From Vreelandella olivaria (GTDB lineage: Bacteria > Pseudomonadota > Gammaproteobacteria > Pseudomonadales > Halomonadaceae): a DNA stretch of 64,000 nucleotides. The stretch lies in NCBI GenBank assembly GCA_004295565.1, contig AP019416.1, positions 2,170,001-2,234,000 on the forward strand. The letters run 5' to 3'. The notes below the pieces were generated by a model. The model had not been told where the DNA came from. It saw only the letters and a program-made list of their open reading frames with translations, and made no database searches. The position numbers and the translations under genes are program-made. Of this stretch, positions 1 through 9,848 are shown one piece after another (the first letter of the stretch is position 1; each line of letters begins with the position of its first letter).

Positions 1-96
1 CAGCTCACAACTGACAAGTTGAGGCCGGATGCATTACGCTTTTATGAGGGCTTCGGCTTCGTAGCGTCTCATGAAGGAATGAAACTCAAACTGTAG
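1..96 (+). CDS. GNAT-family N-acetyltransferase, C-terminal fragment
   Basis: Only the last 31 codons lie in the window, in frame from base 1 to a TAG at 94-96. The fragment reads through ALRFYEGFGFVASHEGMKL. An aromatic residue before a 'YEGFGF' turn followed by a short strand is the usual C-terminal end of GNAT acetyltransferases, where the tyrosine lies near acetyl-CoA. The substrate cannot be told. A second GNAT gene follows 74 bases downstream. The start lies before the window. Confidence 0.7.
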   Translation, partial: QLTTDKLRPDALRFYEGFGFVASHEGMKLKL

Positions 97-170
97 TCCC
101 CAACCCTGCTATTTGTGCTCATCGTTAAGCCTCCCCCCTTGAGCACTACAAAAGATATATGAGAGCAAAC

Positions 171-767
171 ATGGCTTTTATCGAACCCGTCACCCTCTCT
201 GCGCGCGGCGTAAAATCGTGCCGCTTACACTCAACCATGAAGCTGGCCTGAGCGCTGCCGCAGCGGACGGAGAGTTGTGGAACCTGCGCATTACATCGGT
301 GCCAGCGCCTGACGAGACACACCGATATATTGATACCGCCTTGAAAGGCCGAGAAGAAGGCCACCGTTTTGCTTTCGCCGTCATTGAAGAGGCCAGCGAC
401 ACGGTGCTTGGCTCAACTAGCTACCATTATATTTTGCCCGACGTAAAAGAATAGAAATTGGCTACACGTGGTACGCCAAGCGAGTCCAGCACACGCATGT
501 CAACACCACTTGCAAGCTGCTGCTATTGGAATACGCTTTCGAGACGTTAGGCTGTAATGTAGTCGGCTGGCGTACTGACAATTTCAACTTTGCCAGCCAG
601 CGTTCGATTGAGCGCCTAGGCGCGAAAAAGGCGGTGTGATCCGTGGCAAAGTGTTGCGTCGAGATGGCACTATTCGCGATACGGTGATGTATAGCTTGCA
701 CAAGGGCGAATGGCCTGAGGTGCGTGCCCATCTCAACTATCTTTTAAATCGGCCCCGTGAACAATGA
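171..767 (+). CDS. RimJ/RimL-type GNAT N-acetyltransferase (frameshifted)
   Basis: Joining three frames gives a protein of about 199 residues that starts at ATG 171 and ends at TGA 765-767. The parts in order are an N-terminal strand (MAFIEPVTLSARGVK), a central GNAT region with 'FAFAVIEEASDTVLGS', then 'IEIGYTWYAKRVQHTHVNT' and 'FASQRSIERLGAKK'. The last two are typical of RimJ/RimL-like acetyltransferases that modify protein N-termini or small molecules. The frame breaks near 214 (A run), 448 (A run) and 637. Each break is mended by one base, so this is read as one intact gene with sequence errors. The substrate is not predictable. Confidence 0.75.
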
Positions 768-875
768 TTAAAGTGGCATGCTTAATGGTCAATATGACAT
801 ATGCATGGTTAAAAGCTGCTCAGGCATGATTGGTTAGGTTAATCTAGGCGTTATGGCGCGTGTTGAGGAGGTGGT

Positions 876-1252
876 ATGTCGTTCGAAGAGTTACGTTCTG
901 AAGTGCATAAGACTTATATGGAGAACTATGTTGCTGGATTTAAGTGCAACGACGTAACGCTGATCGATAAAATGGTCAGGTATCCAATCGCTTATATTAA
1001 AAATGGTTCGGTGACAATGTGTGATTCCTATCCGATAGATCCCAAAAGCCTTAAAGAAGAAAAGGGGTGGGATCACTCTATCGATTGGCGATTTGAAGTT
1101 ACGGCTGTCAATGAAAATGAAGCCCATGCAGTTGCCTCTGCTGTCAGATGCAAAAAGATGGTTCAAAAATCGAGAGTGTTCATGGGTTTTATGCTTTCAC
1201 CAAGACAGCCGATGGGTGGAAAATGTACGCCGTCGCGGATACAACCTTCTGA
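876..1252 (+). CDS. NTF2-like/SnoaL-like small protein (frameshifted)
   Basis: The start is ATG 876, preceded by GAGGAGG at a good distance. The frame runs to about 1153, and the next frame continues with 'GFYAFTKTADGWKMYAVAD' to TGA 1250-1252, giving about 125 residues. An N-terminal helix (EELRSEVHKTYMENYVAGF), a central strand region and a C-terminal '..DGWKMYAVAD' strand resemble the cone-shaped NTF2/SnoaL fold, which includes ketosteroid isomerase-like and hypothetical proteins. No catalytic residue can be assigned. The function is unknown. Confidence 0.55.
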
Positions 1253-1375
1253 TTATAATACTTCTCTGCGGTGCGTGGCTTGCATCCTCCGGGCGATTTT
1301 GACGGTACGTCGCTTGATTTCACGTTAATTTTCTAGAGTCACAGCGTTCAGATAATAAGGATTGTTAATGAAAAA

Positions 1376-1964
1376 ATGTTTCTAACTTCATCTTTTGCGG
1401 ATGTGGCGGATCTATTTTTGAAATTTACCCAGGGAAATGCGCTGGCAAAACGGCTACCTTCATTCCCACTGCGAGTCTCGTGGAAGAAGTAAGATTTTAT
1501 GTGTCCGCTGGCAAGGTAGCCCTCGAAAAGCTGGGAGTGAGTGTTGATGAACTCGAAATTTCAACGGCGTCAAAGAAGAAATAGAAAGCAAGCTTCAAAA
1601 AATGACTATATCTATATTGCTGGTGGAAACACTTTCTTTTGCTTCAAGAGCTAAAAGAACAGGTGCAGATAAGCTCATAATAGAACAAATAAATTTAGGG
1701 AAAATGTATGTAGGCGAGTCAGCCGGTACTATTGTTCTGTCACGCAATATTGAGTATGTAAAGGAGATGGACGATTTCGCGGCAGCACCAAAATTAGGCT
1801 CTTTTTCCTCGCTAGGTCTGGTTGATTTTTATCCAGTTCCACACCATACCAACTTTCCATTCAAAGAGTCCGTTGAGAATATTATCTCTAATTATAACGG
1901 GGAGCTAGATCTTTACCCGATTAGTAATAAGCAAGCCATTATCGTAAATGATAATGAGTCTTAG
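1376..1964 (+). CDS. Peptidase S51-type / glutamine amidotransferase-like protein (frameshifted)
   Basis: Combined frames read MFLTSSFADVADLFLKF, 'FIPTASLVEEVRFYV', 'NDYIYIAGGNTFFLLQEL', 'MYVGESAGTIVLS' and a C-terminal 'HHTNFPFKESVENI', ending at TAG 1962-1964. GESAG is the nucleophile elbow and 'GGNTF' the strand before it in the S51 (peptidase E, cyanophycinase-like) family. The true start may be ATG 1368 if one A is missing from the run at 1370-1375, giving MKKMFLTSS. Other breaks lie near 1425, 1565-1595 and 1655. The family cleaves Asp-X dipeptides or is of unknown specificity, so the substrate is not assigned. Confidence 0.7.
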
Positions 1965-2077
1965 GTATGGGCCGCCGAAACTTAATAAACGTAGAAATTC
2001 ACGATCTAAGGATGCTTGGAAACTCACGCTGCAGTGTTTGACTTGATGATTATTCATGTGATTAAAAGGAGCCATCA

Positions 2078-2449
2078 ATGTTTGCGGTAAAAGCAACTCA
2101 ACATGTGCTGGCAGTTAACGATATCGAGAAGACTGAGAGCTACTTTCTCGACAAGCTTGGCTTCTCGCTACGTTTCCGTGTGGATGGCTGGTCGTTCCTC
2201 AGCCTAGGTGGCTTTCACGTTATGCTGGGGCACTGCCCGGACGAACTTCCGCCCGTGATACACACGAGCATTCGTACTTCGCATACGTAAACTGCGAGGG
2301 CATCGATGAGCTTCACCGTGATTATCAGCAGCGGGTGCCGAGATTTTCCAGGCAATAGCGGATAAGCCTTGGGGCTACGTGAGTTTGGTATAGCAACGCC
2401 TGAGGGGCATCGAATTATGTTTGGTCAAGAGCTCTCGCTGGGTGACTAA
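2078..2449 (+). CDS. VOC / glyoxalase-bleomycin resistance family protein (frameshifted)
   Basis: The start is ATG 2078 behind AAAGGAG. The reading is 'HVLAVNDIEKTESYFLDKLG' then 'FVNCEGIDEL'-like and 'REFGIATPEGHRIMFGQE', ending at TAA 2447-2449, about 123 residues. The opening betaalphabetabetabeta module with its 'v.Di..t..Fy.d.LGF' pattern and the closing 'D.dGh.i.fgq' strand are the VOC fold used by glyoxalase I, dioxygenases and antibiotic-binding proteins. Breaks fall near 2247, 2337 and 2383. No specific reaction can be inferred. Confidence 0.72.
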
Positions 2450-2512
2450 TGCCTGTGGCGCTATGATGTCAGTAACGTTGTTGCAACGTCGACAAGCTAG
2501 CAGGAGGTGGTT

Positions 2513-3081
2513 ATGGGTGATTCGGAAGCACTTTGCTCACAAGATGCAGTGATCGCTGTGGATGTGCAGAACGATTTCTGCCGGCGGCGCTTGGCATTGA
2601 AGGTGGCGATGCAGTGGTGCCGGTACTCAACGATTGGTTGGCTAAGGCCGCCCGGCAGGGCGCACTGGCCATTGTTTCCAGGGACTGGCACCCGGTGGCA
2701 CACTGCTCTTTTGTGGCTCAAGGTGGCCCCTGGCCAGAGCACTGCCTTCAGGACACAGAGGGTGCCGCCTTTCATCTGGATCTGCAATTGCCGCCGGACA
2801 CCGTGCGCGTTAGCAAGGGTAGCGCGTTTGATCGTGACGCTTATTCAGCTTTCGATGGCACTGGCCTTCAGGGCTTTCTTGAGAGCCAGGGTATCAAGCG
2901 CGTTTGGATTGGAGGGCTGGCCTGCGATGTTTGTGTTAAGGCTACCGTGCTAGACGCCTGCAAATTTGGCTTTGAAACCCACCTAATTGCCAATGCCACC
3001 CGCGCAGTGAACCCGGAGCAATTGGGCGCCGTGACGGACGAGATGCGTAAAGCTGGGGCGATTATCGAAGACAACGCATGA
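2513..3081 (+). CDS. pncA: Nicotinamidase / isochorismatase-family hydrolase
   Basis: This is about 190 residues from ATG 2513 (AGGAGG 10 bases upstream) to TGA 3079-3081, with one break near 2580 in a C run. VDVQNDFC carries the catalytic Asp. 'SRDWHPVAHCSF' holds metal-binding Asp and His residues, 'VSKGSAFDRDAYSAF' is typical, and 'GLACDVCVKATVLDA' carries the nucleophilic Cys. This triad and spacing fit nicotinamidase, which turns nicotinamide into nicotinate for NAD salvage. Another isochorismatase-like amidase is possible but less likely. Confidence 0.85.
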
Positions 3082-3194
3082 CTGTCGGTTGAACGGAAGC
3101 GCTCTGTTCCGTCTGCACTTTCGATATTTGCCGCTATAAAGGAAGGTTTTCACCAGCGAGCGTTACACGATGTGGGTAATAGAGGGAGGAGTTT

Positions 3195-3739
3195 ATGAGC
3201 GACCACCGCAGAATTCGCGTGCAGTGCGTAGTGGGCGATATTGCCCAGCAGTCCGATGTGGATGCAGTGGTTAATGCTGCCAATGCGCAATTGCGAACCG
3301 GTGGCGGCGTTGCAGGCGCGCTTCATCGCGCTGCTGGGCCAGGCTTAGCAGAAGAGGGCGGCCTATGGCGCCCATCGTCCCGGGCCAAGCGGTACTCACT
3401 GGCGGCCATAACCTGCCCAATCGCTGGGTGATTCACTGCTTGGGGCCGGTGTACGGCGTTGACAAGCCGGAGAATCAGCTGCTGGCGGACTGTTATCGCA
3501 ACGCGCTGGAACTTGCCGATGAAAATGGTATTGAGCGGCTGGCCTTTCCGGCACTCTCTACTGGCGCCTTCGGCTACCCAGCGGAAGAAGCCGCTCAAGT
3601 GTGCGCAGCTACCCTTGAAGCCATACTGCCCAGCTTGAATAAAGTACACCTGATCCGCTTTGTACTGTTCAACGAAGCGGCTCGGCATACGCTTTACCAA
3701 GTCCTGGCTCAACGCTTAACCATCGATGCAGCAGGCTAG
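3195..3739 (+). CDS. Macrodomain O-acetyl-ADP-ribose deacetylase-like protein
   Basis: The gene has one break near 3355 and encodes about 181 residues. '[19 protein letters not shown]' and '[15 protein letters not shown]' are the ADP-ribose-binding loops of MacroD/YmdB-type macrodomains, with the Asn of VNAAN and the Gly-rich loop. '[16 protein letters not shown]' is the second phosphate-binding loop. Family members hydrolyse O-acetyl-ADP-ribose or remove ADP-ribose from proteins. It follows the nicotinamidase gene by 113 bases, so two NAD-metabolite enzymes are adjacent, although there is room for separate promoters. Confidence 0.85.
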
Positions 3740-3826
3740 CTGCTGCTTTCATTCCATTAATGGGTTCACCCGCTATTCGCCTGTCACCGATGGTGAAAGG
3801 CTTTAGGTCTTACCAGGAGCATCGCA

Positions 3827-4018
3827 TTGAACACGTTCAAAAGCCTTCTAACCCTCGGCTTCGTCTTCCTAGCTAACGGCATAACATTCCTTATTGTTGG
3901 CTTAACCACTCATTTGACGACGCTTTGGGTGATTAGCCTCGTTTATTGTGCTTGGCATTGTCTTTTAGCTATTTCCAAGTCTCGCAAGAGCGCTCAACAC
4001 AGTTCGCCTTCCTCTTGA
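3827..4018 (+). CDS. Small two-helix membrane protein, unknown function
   Basis: The ORF of 63 residues starts at TTG 3827 with CAGGAG nine bases upstream. It has two hydrophobic stretches (about residues 8-26 and 32-48) separated by a short turn and a basic, Ser-rich tail, so a two-pass inner-membrane protein is expected. No family is recognised. Alternating hydrophobicity and the ribosome binding site support a real gene. The non-ATG start makes the N-terminus uncertain. Confidence 0.5.
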   Translation: MNTFKSLLTLGFVFLANGITFLIVGLTTHLTTLWVISLVYCAWHCLLAISKSRKSAQHSSPSS

Positions 4019-4218
4019 GGAGGTGGGAACTATGGCAGTTGGGGCGCCAGCCCGCTGAGCTGTGTGTCCGCTCATTGCTTCTTATTATCCAGAGCTGAAA
4101 TGACGCTATGGAAATAGAAGAGATTTTATTTCTAAAGCTCTTACCAAGCTCCCTTGTCAGCAGGCGCTTTATTGCGACTGGCGAGCCTAGGCGCTAGTGC
4201 CCACTTGGAGGTGATCGG

Positions 4219-4725
4219 ATGCCGGTTGAACAATCTTTAGTCGAGTGTTCATGTGGCCAAGTTGCCGTTGAGCTTAAGGGAGCGCCAATCTATTGCACTG
4301 TGTGCCATTGTGATGATTGCCAATTTGCGGCTGATGAGCTTGCAAAGCTTTTTTCCGCCGGAGCCCATCACGGATTCATTCTTGGGAACCCACTATGTGC
4401 TCCATCGTAATGATCGATACGCCGTAGTGCGCGGTCAGGGGCTTCTACATCCTTATACATTTCGTGAGAACTCGCCTACGAGACGTATGGTGGCAACGTG
4501 CTGCAATTCACCTCTTTTGTTACGTTCGAAAATTCGCAGCACTGGATCTCGTTGTATCGCCAACGGTTTGTAGACGAAGCACCGGCTCTCCAGTCGCGTA
4601 TTGCCACCAAATTTCTCAAGGATTCCAACGCTCTGCCAGCTGATCCACCTGCCTATAGGTCATTTCCTTTGAAGCTGGTCGTACGCCTAGTTGTCAGTAG
4701 GCTTCAGATGATTATTGGCCGCTAA
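4219..4725 (+). CDS. GFA (CENP-V) fold zinc protein, first copy (frameshifted)
   Basis: The start is ATG 4219 behind GGAGGTG. 'ECSCGQVAVEL', 'CTVCHCDDCQ' and, in another frame, 'VATCCNSPL' give the CxCG, CHCxxC and final Cys-Cys zinc ligands of the glutathione-dependent formaldehyde-activating (GFA) fold. The last part (SQHWISLYRQRF to IIGR) is conserved in GFA proteins of about 168 residues. Breaks lie between 4330 and 4390 and near 4520. The family includes S-hydroxymethylglutathione synthases and many proteins of unknown reaction, so only the fold is assigned. Confidence 0.7.
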
Positions 4726-4931
4726 CGTGAGATGCACCAGCAGGGTAGGCCATCTTCGTTGCGGCTGTGCCTTGGCGAAAAAGCTAAGCGTGCTGTTTTA
4801 CCCGCTTGATCCAAGTTACACGCGCCCGTAGCGGAAAGTTCTCATAGACTAAAGGGGGCCAATATGGAGGGGGCAATTTTGAGCTATCTTGGCTTTTGAG
4901 GGTTAAACACGAACATCTGAAGGAGACAAAC

Positions 4932-5350
4932 ATGGGATCCACCACTCAGATTCATGGGGCCTGTCTTTGCGGAATTGTCAGCGTTACTATTGCCACCAAC
5001 AGCAATCATGTCGGCGTTTGTCACTGCTCGATGTGTAGAAAATGGGGCGGTGGCCCGATGTTTGCAGTTGAGTTTGCCGGTGATGTGAACTTTAAAGGCT
5101 CAGAGCATATATCCACCTTCAGTTCCTCTGAGTGGGCCGAGCGTGGTTTCTGCCAGCAGTGTGGTACCCATCTCTTCTATCGCTTAAAGCAGGATGGACA
5201 TTACGCGCTGCCCGTGGGACTTCTTGATGGCGCGGATGATTGGAAAATAACCGAACAAATATTCATCGATCAAAAGCCGCGTTACTATTCTCTAGCAGAA
5301 AAACCAAGCAGTTGACCGGCGAAGAAGTGTTCGCCCAGTTTGGTGGATAG
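4932..5350 (+). CDS. GFA (CENP-V) fold zinc protein, second copy
   Basis: ATG 4932 is chosen over the in-frame 4896 because AAGGAG sits eight bases before it. 'GACLCGIVSV', 'CHCSMCRKWGGGP' and 'GFCQQCGTHLFY' supply all three zinc-binding cysteine pairs. The given frame stops at 5315, but adding one A to the run at about 5300 extends it with TKQLTGEEVFAQFGG to TAG 5348-5350, the usual GFA C-terminus, giving about 139 residues. It is only distantly similar to the first GFA gene 200 bases upstream, so this is not a recent duplication. Confidence 0.82.
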
Positions 5351-5497
5351 GTAGGCAGTTCAGGAGGCGGCATAACGACGCCCAGTGGCATTTCCGCCAA
5401 ACCCCGGCACCGCTTCGCGCTGCTCTCGCGGGTGCGCCTTAGGCTTACCACGCGCTACGAAAACCGACAAAGCGGGTGTGCGCATAACACTTAGGGC

Positions 5498-6392
5498 TTA
5501 TTTTATAGGGCTCTCGCCCCGCGTATTTTCCAGCTCCTCAATCATCATGCGTGCCGCATTCGAGAGCGTTCGATTGGTATGCACCAAGTACCCCAGCGGG
5601 CGGTAAATAGGCGGGGTGTCTACCCTTAGTTCTACCAGTTCACTGTCGATCATCTTTTCCGGTAGCAGGCTCCAGCCTAACCCCACGCTGCACATCATCT
5701 TTAGCGTTTCCAAATAGTTGGTCGCCATGCTGACCGGCAGTTCCAGGCCCGCTTGGCTAAAACGCTTGGCGATAAGGGATCCTGTAAAGGTCTTCGCCCC
5801 GGCATTACGCAGTTGTATTCGCACAGATCGGTCAGGGAGAGCTCGCTTTGAGGTGGCTGCTGGTTAAGAGGGTGATCGGCAGCACAGGCAAAACAGAGCC
5901 GGTCACGCCACAGTTCCACGACCTGCAGTTGCTCGTGAGGGTGGGGGCTAGCGTTACCACGGCCATTTCCAGCGTGCCATCCAGCACGCCCTGGTAAGCC
6001 TGTTCGGAATCAAGAAAGTGCAGGTCGAGTTCAACCTCGGAGTGGCGCTGGGTGTACTGCTTTAATAACGGCGGTAAGCGGTGCAGGCCGATATGGTGGC
6101 TGGTGGCCAGGGTAAGTTTGCCGCCTACCTGGCCCGAAAGGTTGGCCAGCGCACGGCGGCTATCTTCCACGCTAAATAGAATACGCCGCGCTTGGGGCAG
6201 CAGCACGCTGCCTGCTTCGGTGAGCGCAATGCGCCGGCCAATGCGGTCAAACAGCCGTGTGCCCACTTGAGACTCCAGCGTGGCAATACGCTTGCTCACC
6301 GCCGGCTGGGTCAGGTAAAGCTGTTCCGCAGCGCGGGAGAAACTTTGCGTATCCGCCACGGCCAAAAACGCTTGTAAGCTTTGGGTATCCAC
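5498..6392 (-). CDS. LysR-family regulator divergent from leuC
   Basis: The N-terminal winged helix-turn-helix (MDTQSLQAFLAVADTQSF to LTEAGSVLLPQA) is a standard LysR DNA-binding domain. The effector domain continues through 'GKLTLATSHHIGLHRLPPLL' and 'GWSLLPEKMIDSELVEL' to TAA 5498-5500, about 298 residues. Breaks lie near 5945 and 5810. A LysR gene sits in the same divergent place before leuC in Pseudomonas, so control of leucine synthesis or of its own gene is inferred. A palindrome fitting the T-N11-A rule lies 20 bases upstream of its start. Confidence 0.88.
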
Positions 6393-6411
6393 GGGTTGCT
6401 CCCTGGTTGCT

Positions 6412-6426
6412 ATTCCATTTTGGAAT
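6412..6426. promoter_or_regulatory. Candidate LysR-type operator
   Basis: ATTCC-ATTTT-GGAAT is a perfect inverted repeat with 5-base arms, and its inner T...A spacing obeys the T-N11-A rule for LysR recognition sites. It lies 20 bases upstream of the lysR start and about 125 bases upstream of leuC, where an autoregulatory recognition site is expected. Assignment is by position and symmetry only. Confidence 0.45.
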
Positions 6427-6550
6427 CTAAACTATGAATAACATGAATTGCTTTTATGCGCGAGTCGCGTGACACTAACCCCATAAGTAATTCAAGCAGC
6501 CCATAGAGGCGGCCATACCGAACTAGCAGGGCACTGCCCAGGAGAGTTAC

Positions 6551-8000
6551 ATGTCAGGCCAAACCCTTTACGACAAGCTTTGGAATCAACACTTGGTGAA
6601 GCAGCGCGATGACGGCACGGCGTTGATCTACATCGACCGCCAGTTGCTTCATGAAGTGACATCGCCCCAGGCGTTTGAAGGGCTGCGTTTAGCCAACCGA
6701 AAGCCGTGGCGTCTGGATGCCAACCTGGCCACGCCTGACCATAACGTGCCAACGACGATTAAAGAGCGTGCCGAGGGCAACAGCGGTATTAAAGACCCGG
6801 TGTCGTTGATTCAGGTGCAGACCCTGGACGATAACTGTCTGGAATACGGTATCGAAGAGTTCAAGATTAACGATCCTCGTCAGGGTATCGTGCACGTAGT
6901 TGGCCCAGAACAGGGCGCAACGCTGCCGGGTATGACCGTGGTCTGCGGCGACTCCCATACTGCGACCCACGGCGCTTTTGGTGCTTTGGCCCACGGTATC
7001 GGCACTTCTGAAGTCGAGCACGTGATGGCGACCCAGTGCTTGCTGGCGCAAAAATGAAAAATATGCAGGTGCGCGTGGAGGGCGAATTAGGCCTGGGCGT
7101 GACGGCCAAAGACGTGGTGCTGGCGATTATTGGCAAGATTGGTACCGCAGGCGGTACTGGCTACGCCATTGAATTTGCCGGTAGCGCTATTGCCTCGCTC
7201 TCCATGGAGGGCCGCATGACCGTTTGCAATATGGCCATTGAAGCGGGCGCACGGGTCGGTTTGATCGCCGTTGACGAGACCACTATTGATTACTTAGCCA
7301 AGCGTCCTTTCGCGCCCACGGCAGAGCAGTGGGAAGCCGCCGTGGCGGATTGGCGCAATCTGGTCTCTGATGACGATGCGCAGTTCGATAAAGTGGTTAC
7401 TTTGCAGGCTGAAGAGATCGAGCCGCAGGTGAGCTGGGGTACCAGCCCGGAAATGGTGACCGGTATTTCCGGTCAAGTGCCTGATCCGCAGGCCGCGCTG
7501 GATGAAACCGTGCAGCGCAGCCACACCCGCGCCCTGGAGTATATGGGCCTTCAGCCCAACCAGAAAATTACCGATATCAAGCTGGATAAGATTTTTATTG
7601 GCTCCTGCACCAACTCGCGTATTGAAGACTTGCGCGAAGCCGCCAAAGTCGCCAAGGGCAAAAGGTAGCAGACTCCATCAAGCTTGCCATGGTGGTGCCG
7701 GGCTCCGGCTTGGTGAAGCGCCAGGCGGAAGCGGAAGGCTTGGATAAAATTTTTATCGAAGCAGGCTTCGAGTGGCGCGAGCCGGGCTGCTCCATGTGTT
7801 TGGCCATGAACGCAGATAAATTGGGCGCTGGCGAACACTGTGCCTCTACTTCTAACCGCAATTTTGAGGGCCGCCAGGGCTACGGTGGCCGCACGCACTT
7901 GGTTAGCCCCGCCATGGCAGCGGCAGCAGCGATTGCCGGACACTTTGTTGACGTTCGCAGCTTGCCTGCCAACGACGCCACTCACGCACAGGAGGCCTAA
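6551..8000 (+). CDS. leuC: 3-isopropylmalate dehydratase large subunit
   Basis: LeuC, with LeuD, isomerises 2-isopropylmalate to 3-isopropylmalate in leucine synthesis. The start is ATG 6551 with GGAGAG upstream, and the length is about 483 residues. '[20 protein letters not shown]' and '[14 protein letters not shown]' are aconitase-family signatures. The latter Cys and the two in 'GCSMCLAMN' bind the 4Fe-4S cluster. Two breaks, near 7056 (A run) and 7668 (A run), are each mended by adding one A. leuD begins three bases after the stop, so the genes are co-transcribed. Confidence 0.95.
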
Positions 8001-8003
8001 GCC

Positions 8004-8650
8004 ATGAAAAATTTGAACGTTTTGAAGGCGTGGTTGCGCCCCTTGACCGCGCCAACGTCGACACCGATTTGATTATCCCGAAGCAGTTTTTGAAATCAAT
8101 CAAGCGCACCGGTTTTGGCGTTAATCTGTTTGATGAATTGCGTTATCTGGATGAAGGCCAGCCGGGGCAGGATTGCTCGCAGCGCCCGCTCAATCCTGAT
8201 TTTGTCTTGAACCAGCCGCGCTTCAAAGGCGCTGAAGTGCTGCTGGCGCGGCGCAACTTTGGCTGCGGTAGCTCCCGCGAGCACGCGCCTTGGGCGCTGG
8301 AAGATTTTGGCTTTAAGGTGGTGATTGCGCCTAGCTTCGCCGATATCTTCTACAACAACTCGTTCAAGAACGGCATTCTGCTGATCACCTTCCCTGAAGA
8401 CGTGGTCGACCGCCTGTTTGCTGAAGTGGAAGCCAACGAAGGTTACCAGTTGGATGTGGACTTGGAGAACCAGCGGGTCATTACCCCGAGCGGCGAGATT
8501 TTAGAGTTTGAAGTGGATGAGTTCCGCAAGCACTGTCTGCTGGAAGGACTGGACGATATCGGCCTGACGTTAAAAGACGAAGACGCCATTCGTGCCTTTG
8601 AGCAAAAACATAAAGCTGCGCGCCCCTGGTTGTTCCGTCAGTCCGCCTAA
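8004..8650 (+). CDS. leuD: 3-isopropylmalate dehydratase small subunit
   Basis: LeuD supplies the swivelling domain of isopropylmalate isomerase. ATG 8004 follows AGGAGG, and adding one A at about 8012 gives [20 protein letters not shown], the normal LeuD N-terminus. Without it, the open frame would start only at GTG 8030. '[15 protein letters not shown]' is the conserved substrate loop. The protein ends at TAA 8648-8650, about 215 residues, the usual length. Confidence 0.95.
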
Positions 8651-8681
8651 AGGATTTTCAGTTCTCACAGTAAGTTTGATA

Positions 8682-8708
8682 GCGCGTTGCAACCCCATTG
8701 CAACGCGC
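8682..8708. repeat. Strong hairpin between leuD and leuB
   Basis: GCGCGTTGCAA and TTGCAACGCGC form an 11-base perfect stem around a five-base loop (CCCCA). No T run follows, so it is not a normal intrinsic terminator. It sits in the 99-base gap between two genes of one pathway and could stabilise or punctuate the transcript. Confidence 0.6.
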
Positions 8709-8749
8709 CAAGCGGCCAACGTCGCTCTTTAACATGTTAAGGATTCAGC

Positions 8750-9828
8750 ATGACGCATAAAGTTTTATTGCTGCCGGGTGATGGTATTGGCCCTGAGATT
8801 GCCGCACAGGCGGCACGCTTGTTGAAGGCGTGCCAGGAAGCGGGTTTGGATATTGAAGTCGAAGAAGGCCTGGTGGGCGGCTCCGCCTACGATGTTCACG
8901 GTGAGCCGCTGCCTGCGGAAACCCTCGAAAAAGCCAAAGCCGCCAGCGCTATTTTGCTCGGTGCGGTGGGTGGCCCCAAGTGGGATAAAATCGAAGACCT
9001 CTCCAAGCGTCCTGAAAAAGGCCTGCTGGGGCTACGTAAAAATTTAGGTTTGTTCGGCAACCTGCGCCCGGCCATGCTCTACCCGCAGTTGGCCAGCGCC
9101 TCCAGTCTTAAGCCTGAGCTGGTAGCAGGTTTGGATATTATGATTGTCCGCGAACTCACCGGTGGCATCTACTTCGGCCAGCCCCGGGGCATTGAAGTCC
9201 GCAACGGCGAGCGGGTGGGTTTTAACACCTATATCTACTCTGAAAGCGAGATTGAGCGTATTGGTCGTGTCGCTTTCGAGATGGCCCAAAAGCGCGGCAA
9301 AAGCTCTGTTCCGTCGATAAAGCCAACGTGCTGGAAGTCACCATTTTGTGGCGGGAAGTGATGGAGCGTTTGGCGCCGGAGTATCCAGATGTTGAACTTT
9401 CCCATATGTACGTGGATAACGCCGCCATGCAACTGGTGCGCGCGCCCAAGCAGTTTGACGTGGTAGTCACTGGCAATATGTTTGGCGATATTCTGTCCGA
9501 TGCCGCCGCCATGCTCACCGGCTCTATCGGTATGCTGCCATCTGCTTCACTGAACGAAAGCGGGCAGGGCATGTACGAACCATGCCACGGCAGCGCGCCG
9601 GATATCGCTGGTCAGAATGTAGCTAACCCCCTGGCGATGATGCTGTCGGTGGCCATGATGCTACGCTACTCGCTGAACGAGAATGCCATGGCAGAGCGTA
9701 TTGAAGCCGCTGTAGGTAGTGTGCTGGATGACGGCCTGCGTACTGCTGATATTGCTTCAGAAGGAATGCGAACCATTGGCACCGACGCTATGGGCGATGC
9801 GGTATTGGCGGCGTTTGCTAAGCAGTAA
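8750..9828 (+). CDS. leuB: 3-isopropylmalate dehydrogenase
   Basis: LeuB oxidises and decarboxylates 3-isopropylmalate with NAD. The reading starts '[19 protein letters not shown]', continues through '[15 protein letters not shown]' and, after a break near 9305 (A run), '[19 protein letters not shown]' and '[14 protein letters not shown]'. The last two are the metal- and NAD-binding signatures of the isocitrate/isopropylmalate dehydrogenase family. Length is about 359 residues, as usual. It follows leuD with a hairpin in the gap. Confidence 0.96.
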
Positions 9829-9848
9829 AGTATTGACAATGCGTCTGT

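Noticed and set aside
1253-1370. A small gene after the NTF2-like protein
   Set aside because: The open frame overlaps the corrected NTF2-like end and shows no start with a ribosome site or conserved pattern.
4108-4197. A 29-codon ORF between the membrane protein and GFA genes
   Set aside because: It has no ribosome site, is very short and matches nothing known.
1-5350. Integron cassette array
   Set aside because: Gene content is cassette-like, but no paired GTTRRRY/RYYYAAC attC arms, attI or integrase could be found in the gaps, and several gaps have different lengths and unrelated sequence.
7036-7668. Programmed ribosomal frameshifting in leuC and other genes
   Set aside because: The shifts lie in ordinary short homopolymers, occur in dozens of unrelated genes and lack stimulatory structures, so sequence error is the simpler cause.
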